Notes under the pieces: generated by a model | The model's database searches: none | Told to the model about the DNA's origin: nothing | Seen by the model: only the letters and a program-made list of their open reading frames with translations | Shown: one piece after another, positions 48,369-58,055 of the stretch | How the letters are laid out: every line of letters begins with the position of its first letter | Numbering within the stretch: position 1 is the first letter of the stretch | Assembly: GCA_900110015.1 (NCBI GenBank) | Contig: FOCD01000001.1 | Coordinates: 124,001 to 188,000 of the forward strand | Reading direction: 5' to 3' | Length of the DNA: 64,000 nt | From: Terribacillus saccharophilus | GTDB taxonomy: Bacteria > Bacillota > Bacilli > Bacillales > Amphibacillaceae | Made by a program: the position numbers and the translations under genes

Positions 48369-49550
48369 ATGGAGAAGGAACAGAAGTTGCCAGCAGTATT
48401 CAACGAACTAGCGGAAACGCTGCGAGATATAAGTCGAACTAGCAATCATTTAAATGAAAAGTTAAAGTCAGCATCTACAATAGTAGCAACAGATCATCCG
48501 CTAATCAGAGCTGATGGAAGACATGATGATGCGAAGGGTATTCAGCAGCTGCTGAACCTAGCTGATCGCAAAAAAGGCTTACACATTGTCTTTCCGCCAG
48601 GACTTTACACATTGCGTCGACCATTGCGTCTCAAGCCAAACACATTCTTTGAGGCGGATGATAATTCTATATTCCGAAAAAAGCATCATGGACCGATGCT
48701 TCTGAATTTACGCAGGTGGGATCGAATGCGTGCTTATTGTGGTAATGGTAATCTAATCATTCGAGGCGGGACATGGGATGCGAATTTCCCTGCTTACCGT
48801 GGCGGTACTAGCTTTGTATTAGCGCATGCGGAAAATGTGATTATTGAACAGCTGCAGCTGGTAGAGCACGGTGGCGGACATGCGATTGAACTGAATGCCA
48901 TGCGTAATATCGAAGTGCGGCATTGCGATTTTCTTGGTTATGATGATCGTAATGGAGAGCGCGCTTATAGTGAGGCAATTCAGTTGGATTTAGCCAAAGC
49001 ACGCAGAGTTTTCCCTTGGGGAGGTTCTGTATTCGATCAAACAACTTGTCAGGATATTTGGATTCATCGCAATAACTTCGGTCCATCTGAAATGAAAGGA
49101 AGCTGGGGAAGGGCTGTTGGATCGCACTCCGCTACTGCAGACAGATGGCATGAACGCATATTTATTTCAGACAATGTAATGAGTGAAACACTCCAATGGG
49201 CTATACGGGCTTATTCATGGCGGGATGTTGTTCTATGTAATAATCGGATGGAATCGTGCGGTGGTGGGATTGCTATTCATCCAAATAATGTGGACGGCAG
49301 AAATGACACAGATAGTAGAAACCGTCCTACGGGGCGCAGCAATCCAATCAGAAATTTCCTCATCATGCAGAATAGCATCAGTGGCGGCGGTAATTATGCT
49401 TCAGCAATAAGGTTGAAAGGCGATGAGCATTCACCTATAAGTGGCGCATGCTTGCGTGGCAATCATGTGGAATCCTATCCTGGGAGAGGCGTTCTTGTTA
49501 CAGGTACAATAAATAGTTTGATCGATAAAGAAACCACACTTTCTCGGTAG
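48369..49550 (+). CDS. Right-handed beta-helix (pectate-lyase-like) protein
   Basis: This 393-residue protein starts with a helical N-terminus (residues 1-35), then DGRHDDAKGIQQLLNLA, the opening of pectin-lyase-like parallel beta-helices, and about ten coils (for example NVIIEQLQLVEHGGGHAIEL and DIWIHRNNFGPSEM). No signal peptide is seen, which is odd for a fold usually secreted or on phage tails. ATG 48369 is chosen because AGGAGG lies 8 bp upstream. It follows the cyclase gene by 73 bp, possibly cotranscribed. Catalytic residues are not recognised. Confidence 0.75.
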   Translation: MEKEQKLPAVFNELAETLRDISRTSNHLNEKLKSASTIVATDHPLIRADGRHDDAKGIQQLLNLADRKKGLHIVFPPGLYTLRRPLRLKPNTFFEADDNSIFRKKHHGPMLLNLRRWDRMRAYCGNGNLIIRGGTWDANFPAYRGGTSFVLAHAENVIIEQLQLVEHGGGHAIELNAMRNIEVRHCDFLGYDDRNGERAYSEAIQLDLAKARRVFPWGGSVFDQTTCQDIWIHRNNFGPSEMKGSWGRAVGSHSATADRWHERIFISDNVMSETLQWAIRAYSWRDVVLCNNRMESCGGGIAIHPNNVDGRNDTDSRNRPTGRSNPIRNFLIMQNSISGGGNYASAIRLKGDEHSPISGACLRGNHVESYPGRGVLVTGTINSLIDKETTLSR

Positions 49551-49660
49551 TCACTCCGATACTAGTGTGCATGATTAAGTAAATGTAAGTTTTCTGTATA
49601 TTATGGAGAAAATATGCATATAGATGTCGATACATGCTACACTTTTCTTGGAGGTGGCCT

Positions 49661-50011
49661 ATGTATTTAGATGAGACGAAGCGTTATCGGTTTATCGGAT
49701 CCGTACCTTTCGGGAAATACTTCATGGTCCGCATCTATGATCTGGAACTGCAGCAAGAGTATACAATATCGGATCGGCTTCTAAGCCAATATACAGATAA
49801 GCCCTTGAAGGAGTTTTACCTTCAGATCAAACGCAATATTTATGATTTGGAAGCAAATGAAAGCAGCATGACCTCGGAACTTGGAAATATGCAGAAGCGA
49901 TTATTCGATTTTCTAGATGAAGAAGAGGAAGACGACGATGATGCACCTTTCCACAGGGAAAATGTCGTACCTTTCAGAAGACCTCACTCTGAAGATCACC
50001 AGGAAAAGTAG
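49661..50011 (+). CDS. Small acidic protein of unknown function
   Basis: This 116-residue protein starts at ATG 49661, 6-8 bp after GGAGGTGG. A beta-rich N-terminus (YRFIGSVPFGKYFMVRIYDL) is followed by a helix and a strongly acidic stretch (DEEEEDDDD, about residues 88-96), then a Pro/Arg-rich tail. It is cytosolic with no known domain. A good terminator follows. It precedes ysoA but is not part of its transcript. Confidence 0.6.
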   Translation: MYLDETKRYRFIGSVPFGKYFMVRIYDLELQQEYTISDRLLSQYTDKPLKEFYLQIKRNIYDLEANESSMTSELGNMQKRLFDFLDEEEEDDDDAPFHRENVVPFRRPHSEDHQEK

Positions 50012-50023
50012 GGAATAGTATTA

Positions 50024-50057
50024 TAAGGCTGTGAATGCATGGGTTCACAGCTTTTTG
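50024..50057 (+). terminator. Terminator
   Basis: Eight-bp arms GCTGTGAA/TTCACAGC (50028-50035 and 50044-50051) with an 8-base loop, followed by TTTTT. Confidence 0.85.
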
Positions 50058-50151
50058 CCATTTTAAAGTTGCAATCTGCGTTTTCTTTGTTACATTTAAG
50101 GGTATAGCTGTTACCAGGTCTCTAACTGAAAATCTAATGAGGATGTTGCCG

Positions 50152-51135
50152 ATGGATAAAGAGAATAATGTTGTCCTGTTCCCGGGTCTGAAGACGCGGC
50201 TGGAGCGGGAAGGGATGAAGGAGCTGCAGGAGAAGAATTACACCGATGCAATAGGGAAGTTTGAACAGCTTCTGGATTATGGATACCGTCAGCCGGAAAT
50301 TCTGACTGGGCGCCTAATATGTCTAATGGAGCTGGGCAGGCATGAAGAGGCGGAGGAAATGTCCTTGCAGCTGTTGGCTGCCAAGGATAAGGATTATCTG
50401 CAATACTTACATATTCATTTAACACTGCTGTTCCAGCTCGGACGCTACGATGAAGTAGTAGAACTGCTTGATGAGGTGTATGCAACTGAGAAAATACCGA
50501 CGCCGCTTAAGACATCGTTTGACCAGCTGCAGAAGGTAAGTCGTAAAATGGCCGAGGATAAGAGCCAGACAACTGCAGATCAGCTGATACATAATTTCGA
50601 AAAAGCACGCAGAAGTAAGGATGCCACCTTGCAATGGCAGCTCATCCAAAAATGCCATTCGTTAGATGTCAGTCCGCATGTACAGAAGATGGAAGCATAC
50701 CTTCTTGATGAGGAAGCCGATCCCGTTGTACAGACAGCTGTACTGGAATGGCTCGTGAAGCAAGAAATCGAATTCCCAGTCACAATACATAAGATGAAAG
50801 AAACGATGACAGTTGTCCCGGAGAACCTGACAACAGTTGAAGAATCGGAAGGGATGAAACAGGTACTGCAGCATTTGCATCTTCTTGAGCAGCAGAATCC
50901 ATCACTATACGACTTGGTGTACAAGCTTTTGCATCGTTATATGTATGTTAGATACCCAATGGTGCCTACGGAAGAAGACGGTACTGTTTTGGCTGCTGCA
51001 CTGCAGAAGCTGGCAAGCAGTTATCTTCAAATCGATCAGCCTGCTGTTACTGAGGAAGAAGCGCAGAGAATCGCTTCCATGATGGAAGAGATCATTACAT
51101 TAGAAGCGAAATATCTGACTGTCGCCGAGGAATGA
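50152..51135 (+). CDS. ysoA: TPR-repeat protein (YsoA)
   Basis: This 327-residue soluble protein begins MDKENNVVLFPGLKTRLERE and has TPR-like helical repeats (about residues 25-150, for example ALEKNYTDAIGKFEQLLDYG-type pattern and LQYLHIHLTLLFQLGRYDEV). The rest is helical. In B. subtilis ysoA lies directly before tig, as here. ATG 50152 is preferred: GAGG lies 9 bp upstream. TPR proteins are scaffolds; the partner is unknown. Confidence 0.85.
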   Translation: MDKENNVVLFPGLKTRLEREGMKELQEKNYTDAIGKFEQLLDYGYRQPEILTGRLICLMELGRHEEAEEMSLQLLAAKDKDYLQYLHIHLTLLFQLGRYDEVVELLDEVYATEKIPTPLKTSFDQLQKVSRKMAEDKSQTTADQLIHNFEKARRSKDATLQWQLIQKCHSLDVSPHVQKMEAYLLDEEADPVVQTAVLEWLVKQEIEFPVTIHKMKETMTVVPENLTTVEESEGMKQVLQHLHLLEQQNPSLYDLVYKLLHRYMYVRYPMVPTEEDGTVLAAALQKLASSYLQIDQPAVTEEEAQRIASMMEEIITLEAKYLTVAEE

Positions 51136-51155
51136 CAGAGTTCGTATCGTTAGTG

Positions 51156-51183
51156 TTGAAAGCGACTATGAATATGTTATAAT
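51156..51183 (+). promoter_or_regulatory. Promoter of tig
   Basis: TTGAAA, a 16-bp spacer and a perfect TATAAT lie 97 bp before the tig start. The strength fits a highly expressed gene. Confidence 0.7.
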
Positions 51184-51279
51184 AAGATGGTTGTAAACCA
51201 GTACTAGTTAATAACTTATATTATGCTAGAATTGAGAACGATTAACATGAAACAAACGATAGATGTTGGAGGGAATATT

Positions 51280-52569
51280 ATGTCAGCAAAATTCGAAAGA
51301 ACAGAAGGCAAGAACGAGGGAATTTTAACAATTACCCTATCTCCTGAGGAATTGGACGGAGCGCTTGACCAAGCGTTTCAAAAAGTAGTTAAACAAGTTC
51401 AGGTACCAGGTTTCCGTAAAGGAAGAGTACCACGTAAAATCTTCGAACAACGCTTCGGTGTAGAATCTTTGTATCAGGATGCAATTGATATCGTTCTTCC
51501 AGGAGCATACATGAACGCTGTTGAAGAAACTGGCATCGAGCCTGTTGCACAGCCGGATGTAGATCTTGAGCAGATCGAACAAGGTAAAGAACTTATCTTC
51601 AAAGCTACTGTAGCTATCAAACCAGAAGTTGAGCTTGGCGACTACAAAGGTCTTGAAGTAGAAGCAGAAGACACTACTGTAACAGACGAAGATGTTGAAA
51701 AAGAAATCGACGCACTTCGTAACAGACAAGCTGAATTGGTTGTTAAAGAAGAAGGATCTGCAGCAGAAGGCGACACAGTCGTAATCGATTTCGAAGGTTT
51801 CGTTGATGGCGAAGCATTCGAAGGCGGCAAAGCAGAAAACCACTCTTTGGAAATCGGTTCTGGCAGCTTCATCCCAGGATTCGAAGAACAGCTTGTAGGT
51901 AAAGAATCCGGTAGTGAGTCCGATATCACTGTGACATTCCCTGAAGAATATCATGCTGCGGAACTTGCTGGTAAAGAAGCAGTCTTCAAAGTGAAAATCC
52001 ATGAAATCAAAGCAAAGGAACTTCCTGAGCTTGATGATGAATTCGCAAAAGACGTAGACGAAGAAGTTGAATCTTTGGATGCGCTTCGTGAAAAAACGAA
52101 AAACCGTCTGCAAGAAGAAAAAACAACTGCAGCGGAAAACAACAAACGTGAGCAGCTGATCAACCTTGCTACAGACAACGCGAAAGTGGAAGTTCCAGAC
52201 GCAATGGTAGATACAGAACTAGACCGCATGGTTCGTGAATTCGAACAGCGTCTTCAAATGCAAGGTATGACACTTGAAATGTACGCTCAGTTCTCTGGTC
52301 AGGACGAAGCTGCACTTCGCGAGCAAATGAAAGAAGATGCTGGCAAACGTGTGAAAACGAACTTGACTCTTGAAGCTATCGCGCAAGCGGAAAACGTAGA
52401 AGTGACTGACGAAGACGTTAACACAGAGCTTGATAAAATGGCTGAAATGTACCAAACAGACAAAGAGCAATTGACTCAAATGCTTGGCGGCAACACAGAC
52501 GCTATCAAAGACGATCTGAAGTTCCAAAAAGCTATCGATGTATTGGTAGACAACAGCAAAACTGCATAA
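51280..52569 (+). CDS. tig: Trigger factor
   Basis: This 429-residue ribosome-bound chaperone has the N-terminal ribosome-docking domain with the signature [19 protein letters not shown] (GFRxGxxP loop, about residues 40-58), the FKBP-type prolyl isomerase domain (about 155-245, [20 protein letters not shown]) and a long helical C-terminal domain. It shields nascent chains at the exit tunnel. ATG 51280 follows TTGGAGGGAATATT; the frame runs on upstream but without a site. Codon use is strongly biased (Ala GCA/GCT, Gln CAA), as in highly expressed genes. Confidence 0.98.
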   Translation: MSAKFERTEGKNEGILTITLSPEELDGALDQAFQKVVKQVQVPGFRKGRVPRKIFEQRFGVESLYQDAIDIVLPGAYMNAVEETGIEPVAQPDVDLEQIEQGKELIFKATVAIKPEVELGDYKGLEVEAEDTTVTDEDVEKEIDALRNRQAELVVKEEGSAAEGDTVVIDFEGFVDGEAFEGGKAENHSLEIGSGSFIPGFEEQLVGKESGSESDITVTFPEEYHAAELAGKEAVFKVKIHEIKAKELPELDDEFAKDVDEEVESLDALREKTKNRLQEEKTTAAENNKREQLINLATDNAKVEVPDAMVDTELDRMVREFEQRLQMQGMTLEMYAQFSGQDEAALREQMKEDAGKRVKTNLTLEAIAQAENVEVTDEDVNTELDKMAEMYQTDKEQLTQMLGGNTDAIKDDLKFQKAIDVLVDNSKTA

Positions 52570-52579
52570 GACATAATCA

Positions 52580-52618
52580 GAAAAACAAGGCAGCAATCAC
52601 TGTGCCTTGTTTTTCTAA
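52580..52618 (+). terminator. Terminator of tig
   Basis: Perfect 12-bp arms AAAAACAAGGCA/TGCCTTGTTTTT (52581-52592 and 52603-52614) with a 10-base loop. Confidence 0.92.
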
Positions 52619-52971
52619 AAAATAAACGTATTTTCAGAAGGTATTAATAGCCTCTCTGTGGAATTACGTGCATGAACGGCTTTTTCGTTTACATATACTA
52701 CATACATATGGTTTGACTTTTACAAAAAAAACTCCATAATAAAACGTACCTCTTTTTTCGCGTATGCAGGATTTGCCAGTTTAATAAAGGGAGAAATCTT
52801 CCTTTGCAGGGTTTACCTGCGTTCATTTGGCTAATACTGATGGAAAAAGTGTTTTGCTTTTTAATACTGCTTTTATCTGATATGATTGGAAAAAGGAAGG
52901 CTGGGCGCATCCAGAATGTGTTTGATCTTTCGAGATATCATATATAGATATTACATTCGAGGGGTGAAATG
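52619..52971 (+). other. Intergenic region before clpX
   Basis: No gene is seen in these 353 bp. It should hold the clpX promoter, perhaps TTGATC (52922) with a weak -10 near 52943. No CtsR direct repeat or CIRCE element was found by eye. Confidence 0.4.
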
Positions 52972-54249
52972 ATGTTTAAATTTAATGAAGAAAAAGGACA
53001 ACTTAAATGCTCCTTCTGTGGCAAAAGCCAAGACCAAGTACGTAAATTAGTAGCCGGACCAGGCGTCTATATATGTGATGAGTGCATCGACTTGTGCACA
53101 GAGATCGTGGAAGAGGAACTTGGAAATGAAGAAGAAGTTGAATTTAAAGAAATTCCGAAACCACAGGAAATTCGTGAAATCCTAAGCGATTACGTTATTG
53201 GACAGGACAAAGCGAAGAAGAATCTTGCTGTAGCGGTTTACAACCACTATAAACGTATCAATTCCGGTAAGAGCTCTGATGATGTAGAATTGTCTAAAAG
53301 TAATATCGCTATGATCGGACCAACTGGTAGTGGTAAGACATTACTAGCTCAGACATTAGCGCGTATCCTGAACGTACCATTTGCAATTGCAGATGCAACT
53401 TCCTTAACAGAAGCTGGTTACGTTGGGGAAGATGTAGAAAACATCTTGCTTAAATTGATCCAAGCAGCTGACTACGATGTAGAAAAAGCTGAAAAAGGAA
53501 TCATCTATATCGATGAAATCGATAAAGTAGCACGTAAATCCGAGAACCCATCCATCACTCGTGATGTTTCCGGTGAAGGTGTGCAGCAGGCACTTCTTAA
53601 AATTCTTGAAGGTACGGTAGCAAGCGTTCCGCCACAAGGTGGCCGTAAGCATCCGCATCAAGAATTCATCCAGATTGATACAACAAATGTTCTATTCATC
53701 TGTGGTGGTGCTTTCGACGGAATCGAGCAAATCATCAAACGCCGTCTTGGTAACAAGGTTATCGGTTTTGGTGCTAATGATGGTAAAGAGACACTAGACA
53801 AAGGCGAATATCTTTCCAAGGTATTACCTGAGGATCTATTGAAATTCGGTCTGATTCCAGAGTTCATCGGCCGTTTGCCTGTTATCGGCAGCCTAGAGCC
53901 ACTTGATGAGGAAGCTTTGGTTGAGATCCTAACAAAACCTAAAAATGCATTGGTGAAACAATACCAGAAGCTCTTCCAGATGGACCAAGTAGAATTGGTT
54001 ATCGAAGAAGATGCGCTTCGTGAAATTGCTAAATTGGCAATTGAACGTAAAACTGGTGCGCGGGGCTTGCGCTCCATCATGGAAGGTATCATGCTGGACG
54101 TTATGTATGAACTTCCATCCCGTGATGATATCAAGCAATGCATCATAACTAAAGATACAGTACTGCTTGAGAATGGCCGTCCGAAGTTTGTACTGCATGA
54201 TGGTACCGTAACAGATGAGAATCAGCAATCTCCAAAAGAGAGTGCATAA
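52972..54249 (+). CDS. clpX: ATP-dependent Clp protease ATP-binding subunit ClpX
   Basis: This 425-residue AAA+ unfoldase has an N-terminal zinc domain ([10 protein letters not shown] and [10 protein letters not shown], four Cys), Walker A GPTGSGKT (near residue 118), Walker B ([12 protein letters not shown]), the GYVGEDVE pore loop, and the C-terminal sensor segment [14 protein letters not shown]. It feeds tagged proteins to ClpP. ATG 52972 is favoured over ATG 52969 by spacing to AGGGGTG and by the usual MFKFNEEKG start. Own terminator follows. Confidence 0.98.
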   Translation: MFKFNEEKGQLKCSFCGKSQDQVRKLVAGPGVYICDECIDLCTEIVEEELGNEEEVEFKEIPKPQEIREILSDYVIGQDKAKKNLAVAVYNHYKRINSGKSSDDVELSKSNIAMIGPTGSGKTLLAQTLARILNVPFAIADATSLTEAGYVGEDVENILLKLIQAADYDVEKAEKGIIYIDEIDKVARKSENPSITRDVSGEGVQQALLKILEGTVASVPPQGGRKHPHQEFIQIDTTNVLFICGGAFDGIEQIIKRRLGNKVIGFGANDGKETLDKGEYLSKVLPEDLLKFGLIPEFIGRLPVIGSLEPLDEEALVEILTKPKNALVKQYQKLFQMDQVELVIEEDALREIAKLAIERKTGARGLRSIMEGIMLDVMYELPSRDDIKQCIITKDTVLLENGRPKFVLHDGTVTDENQQSPKESA

Positions 54250-54280
54250 TCTCTATCTGACAAGCAGATGATCATGTACA

Positions 54281-54320
54281 GCAAATCCCTTGTTACAGTT
54301 GGTGGCAAGGGATTTTTTTC
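54281..54320 (+). terminator. Terminator of clpX
   Basis: AAATCCCTTG pairs with CAAGGGATTT (54283-54292 and 54306-54315), extended by imperfect pairs in the loop, followed by TTTTT. Confidence 0.9.
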
Positions 54321-54408
54321 TTGATTTTCACAAAGTATGGGTACAGTACTGTGGTTGTGTATATACTTTAAGAAGAACTGAAGAAGACAGACATTTGGAG
54401 GTGTCACG

Positions 54409-56742
54409 ATGGAAAAAGAGAAGACACTGATAACGCCTCTTTTACCCTTAAGGGGTTTGCTTATTTTCCCGACTATGGTTCTACATTTGGATGTAGGAAG
54501 AGAAAAATCCGTTCATGCATTGGAACGAGCGATGCTGGAAGGAGAAACAATCTTTCTGGCTGCACAAAAGGAAGTAGATTTGGATGAACCGACAGAAGAG
54601 GAAATCCACCATATAGGTACGGTAGCAAAAGTCAATCAGATGATGAAGCTTCCGAATGGTACGATGCGTGTATTGGTTGAAGGACTATATCGTGCTGAAA
54701 TCATCCGTTTCTTGGAGGATGACAAGCAGTTCATGGTTGAAATAGAAGAACGTCCTGACGAGCATGGTACGAAGAATGAAGAAGAAGCACTGATGCGTGC
54801 GCTTTTGGAACAGTTTGAGCAATACATAAAGGTTTCTAAGAAGATCGGCCAAGAAACGTTTGCGACCTTGACGGATATTACGGAACCTGGGCGCATGGCT
54901 GATATGATCACCTCTCATCTGTCACTGCGATTGGATGATAAGCAAGAGATCTTGGAGATGCAAGATGTAAAAGAACGTCTGCGTCATATTATTACGATCA
55001 TTACGAATGAGCGGGAAGTACTTGATCTTGAAAAGAAAATTGGCCTTCGTGTCAAACAATCCGTTGAGAAGACTCAAAAGGAATATTATTTGCGAGAGCA
55101 AATGAAAGCAATCCAGAAAGAACTTGGTGATCGAGATGGCAAGTCCAGTGAGATTGAACAGTTCCGGGCGGATATCAAAGCATCTGATATGACGGATCAC
55201 ATGAAGGAAGTTGCGGAAAAGGAATTAAGCCGCTATGAGCGAGTACCACAGAGCTCTGCAGAAAGCTCTGTGATTCGTAACTACTTAGAGTGGTTGATTG
55301 CTTTACCGTGGAAGAAACAAACAGAAGATAATCTCGATATTCCTCATGCCGAAGAAACCTTAAACGAGGATCACTACGGTCTGGATAAAGTGAAGGAACG
55401 TATACTGGAATACTTAGCTGTTCAGAAACTAACTAATTCCTTGAAGGGTCCAATTCTTTGTCTTGCTGGACCTCCCGGGGTAGGTAAAACATCCTTGGCA
55501 ACAAGTATCGCCAAAGCAATTAATCGGAAATTTGTTCGTATTTCATTGGGCGGAGTACGAGATGAAGCGGAAATCCGCGGACATCGTCGTACATACGTCG
55601 GAGCGATGCCAGGTCGGATCATGCAGGGCATGCGTCGTGCTGGTACAACGAACCCTATCTTTCTGCTTGATGAGATCGATAAGATGTCCAATGACTTCAG
55701 AGGCGATCCGTCTTCAGCTATGCTTGAGGTACTTGATCCGGAACAGAACAGTTCATTCAGTGATCATTTCATCGAAGAGACGTATGATCTTTCCAATGTC
55801 ATGTTCATTGCAACAGCGAATAACTTAGGCTCTATTCCAGGGCCGCTCCTTGACCGGATGGAAATCATCAGCATTGCAGGGTATACGGAAGTAGAAAAAC
55901 TGCATATTGCCAAGGAACATCTATTGCCGAAGCAGATTAAAGAGAATGGCTTGAAAAAAGGGAACATTCTTGTAAAATATGAAGCGCTCGAACATATCGT
56001 GCGCCGCTATACAAGGGAAGCAGGTGTACGTGGTCTGGAGCGTCAGCTGGCAGCAGTTTGCCGGAAAGTTGCACGCATTATTGTTTCCGAAGATAAGAAA
56101 CGAGTGACAGTAAGCGCGAAGAAAGTAGAAGAATTGCTTGGACGCCCACGCTTCCGGTATGGTTTAATGGAAGAGGAGAATCAAGTTGGCGCAGCGACAG
56201 GTCTTGCTTATACGACTGCTGGCGGAGATACACTATCAATAGAGGTTTCCTTGTCTCCAGGTAAAGGAAAACTAACACTAACCGGTAAGCTCGGCGATGT
56301 TATGAAAGAATCAGCTCAGGCTGCATTCAGCTATATCCGTTCCAATGCCGAAGAACTCGGCGTTGATCCATCGTTCCATGAGCACTACGATATTCATATC
56401 CATGTGCCGGAAGGAGCAACACCAAAGGATGGTCCATCTGCTGGTATCACGATTGCCACTGCCTTGACGAGTGCACTTACTGGGAGACCGGTTCGGAAGG
56501 AAGTCGGGATGACAGGGGAAATCACCCTTCGTGGACGTGTCCTGCCGATTGGTGGACTAAAGGAAAAAAGCTTGAGTGCTCACCGAGCAGGTATTACAAC
56601 AATCCTCTTCCCAGCCGATAATGACCGGGATCTGGAAGAAATACCGGATACAATCAAGCAAGACATGACGTTTATAAAAGTCAGCCATCTTGATGAGGTA
56701 TTAAAATACGCATTGGTGGAAGATAAACATGAAAGTAACTGA
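54409..56742 (+). CDS. lonA: ATP-dependent protease La (LonA)
   Basis: This 777-residue protease has an N-terminal substrate-recognition LAN domain (residues 1-205, [18 protein letters not shown]), a helical linker, an AAA+ module with Walker [10 protein letters not shown] (about 355) and Walker [10 protein letters not shown], and a C-terminal protease domain with the Ser-Lys dyad (DGPSAGIT Ser near 680; [13 protein letters not shown] Lys near 723). It degrades misfolded and regulatory proteins. ATG 54409 follows TTGGAGGTGTCAC. In B. subtilis lonB lies upstream; here it is absent. The stop overlaps engB by 14 bp. Confidence 0.98.
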   Translation: MEKEKTLITPLLPLRGLLIFPTMVLHLDVGREKSVHALERAMLEGETIFLAAQKEVDLDEPTEEEIHHIGTVAKVNQMMKLPNGTMRVLVEGLYRAEIIRFLEDDKQFMVEIEERPDEHGTKNEEEALMRALLEQFEQYIKVSKKIGQETFATLTDITEPGRMADMITSHLSLRLDDKQEILEMQDVKERLRHIITIITNEREVLDLEKKIGLRVKQSVEKTQKEYYLREQMKAIQKELGDRDGKSSEIEQFRADIKASDMTDHMKEVAEKELSRYERVPQSSAESSVIRNYLEWLIALPWKKQTEDNLDIPHAEETLNEDHYGLDKVKERILEYLAVQKLTNSLKGPILCLAGPPGVGKTSLATSIAKAINRKFVRISLGGVRDEAEIRGHRRTYVGAMPGRIMQGMRRAGTTNPIFLLDEIDKMSNDFRGDPSSAMLEVLDPEQNSSFSDHFIEETYDLSNVMFIATANNLGSIPGPLLDRMEIISIAGYTEVEKLHIAKEHLLPKQIKENGLKKGNILVKYEALEHIVRRYTREAGVRGLERQLAAVCRKVARIIVSEDKKRVTVSAKKVEELLGRPRFRYGLMEEENQVGAATGLAYTTAGGDTLSIEVSLSPGKGKLTLTGKLGDVMKESAQAAFSYIRSNAEELGVDPSFHEHYDIHIHVPEGATPKDGPSAGITIATALTSALTGRPVRKEVGMTGEITLRGRVLPIGGLKEKSLSAHRAGITTILFPADNDRDLEEIPDTIKQDMTFIKVSHLDEVLKYALVEDKHESN

Positions 56743-57310
56743 AGCAGAAATAGTAATTAGTGCGGTATCGAAAAAGCAATATCCGGTGACACATATGCCG
56801 GAGATTGCTTTAGCCGGCCGCTCGAATGTAGGGAAATCATCTTTTATCAATAAGATGATCAACCGAAAGAACTTGGTTCGTACATCCCAGAAGCCAGGGA
56901 AGACACAGACATTGAACTTTTATAAGATCAATGATCGCTTTCATTTTGTGGATGTGCCGGGTTATGGATATGCCAAGGTTTCAAAGAAAGAACGTAATGC
57001 TTGGGGCGTTATGCTCGAGGAATACTTTACAGAGCGTGAGAATCTGAAGGCGGTTGTACTGCTTGTCGATATTCGGCATGAACCGACGAAGGACGATGTG
57101 AGCATGTATGAATTCCTGAAGCATTATGAATTGCCGGTTGTTGTAGTGGCAACAAAGCTGGATAAGATTCCAAAAGGGAAACGTGTCCAGCATATCAAGC
57201 GGGCTGCTAATAAATTGCAGCTGTTACAAGAAGATATCATCCTTCCATTTTCCTCCGAAACAGGAGAAGGAAAAGAGGAAGCATGGGGAGTATTGAAACA
57301 ATTCCTATAA
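56729..57310 (+). CDS. engB: Ribosome biogenesis GTPase EngB (YsxC)
   Basis: This 193-residue GTPase of the EngB/TrmE-Era class has G1 [10 protein letters not shown] (near residue 30), G3 [10 protein letters not shown] (near 76), G4 TKLDKI (near 141) and a short C-terminal basic segment. It binds the 50S particle and is needed for its assembly. It starts at ATG 56729 inside the end of lonA (14-bp overlap), so translation is coupled. Followed by a very strong terminator. Confidence 0.97.
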   Translation: MKVTEAEIVISAVSKKQYPVTHMPEIALAGRSNVGKSSFINKMINRKNLVRTSQKPGKTQTLNFYKINDRFHFVDVPGYGYAKVSKKERNAWGVMLEEYFTERENLKAVVLLVDIRHEPTKDDVSMYEFLKHYELPVVVVATKLDKIPKGKRVQHIKRAANKLQLLQEDIILPFSSETGEGKEEAWGVLKQFL

Positions 57311-57350
57311 AAAATAACCGTACAAGCATAGCTTGTACGGTTATTTTTTT
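57309..57350. terminator. Bidirectional terminator of lonA-engB and the convergent gene
   Basis: Perfect arms of 18 bp AAAAATAACCGTACAAGC/complement (57310-57327 and 57331-57348) around ATA, followed by TTTTT. The minus-strand gene ends inside it. Confidence 0.95.
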
Positions 57351-57823
57351 CTGAATAAAAGGTAAGCACCAGCCAAAATAAGCAGAACAGGCCAATAATT
57401 ACTAATAAAACCTGCTGTCCTATCGAGCCAGCCGAACCAGGCAGGCTGCTGCGGTGCTGCAATGGCAAAAACACCGAGAGCAAGCAGCAAAATTGCCCAT
57501 ACATACCCTTTTTTCGTTTTTAATGCGCTAATGAATAAAGCGGCACCAGCTAAAAATGGATAGGCTCCCCAGCTATCGGTCCAAAAGCCATAATGTTTCA
57601 GTCCGTGGAAATGGATACCTAAGCCAAGAATAAAATAGCCAGCGAATAAGTTTTTATGATCTTTCGCAAGATAAGCATGCAATAGTAGTGCGGCGCCTAT
57701 GATAATTAATAAAGTCGGCCACGAATAGAAGTCGACAAACAAGGGAACACGCAACTGACGTAACAGGAAATAAGCACCGATCCCCAGTAGCAGGAATCCG
57801 ATAAAAGCATTTTTCTTCGTCAT
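57341..57823 (-). CDS. LiaF-like transmembrane protein
   Basis: This 160-residue protein has about six short hydrophobic segments with amphipathic turns: IGFLLLGIGAYFLLRQLRV, then TLLIIIGAALLLHAYL and YVWAILLLALGVFAIAA. This is the LiaF/DUF5668-type membrane module, without the cytoplasmic C-terminal domain. ATG 57823 is chosen as it follows GGAGAGATGTT; an in-frame start at 57838 lies in the Fur-like box. It is convergent with engB and divergent from hemA. Function unknown. Confidence 0.7.
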   Translation of the reverse strand: MTKKNAFIGFLLLGIGAYFLLRQLRVPLFVDFYSWPTLLIIIGAALLLHAYLAKDHKNLFAGYFILGLGIHFHGLKHYGFWTDSWGAYPFLAGAALFISALKTKKGYVWAILLLALGVFAIAAPQQPAWFGWLDRTAGFISNYWPVLLILAGAYLLFRKK

Positions 57824-57837
57824 AACATCTCTCCACA

Positions 57838-57852
57838 TAATAATTATTATTA
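57838..57852. promoter_or_regulatory. Fur/PerR-like box between the membrane-protein gene and hemA
   Basis: TAATAATTATTATTA matches 13 of 15 positions of the Fur-type 7-1-7 box TGATAATNATTATCA and similarly of the PerR box TTATAATNATTATAA. It lies about 205 bp upstream of hemA and right at the 5' end of the opposed gene. A further ATTATCA half site is at 57871. AT-rich chance matches are possible. Confidence 0.4.
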
Positions 57853-58055
57853 AATAAGATTAAATCGTTGATTATCATGACTAGCTGTGTTAACTTGTTA
57901 TATGTACTTATGAAATCATTCACAAACATTCACAAATAAACACACACTCTATCCTAACACAATTGTTTACGATTCTGTTCACAATTTTGAATAGGACAGA
58001 AATACCATAGTGTTATACTAGTAAGAGCGACATGTTTTCAAGGGGGAAAAAGGGA

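Noticed and set aside
50035-50151. Earlier start for ysoA
   Set aside because: The frame is open but lies in the terminator of the preceding gene and lacks a ribosome-binding site.
51337-52113. Long open frame on the minus strand within tig (258 codons)
   Set aside because: Codon bias of tig leaves the opposite strand free of stops; the translation is Phe/Cys-rich and protein-unlike, with no start signal.
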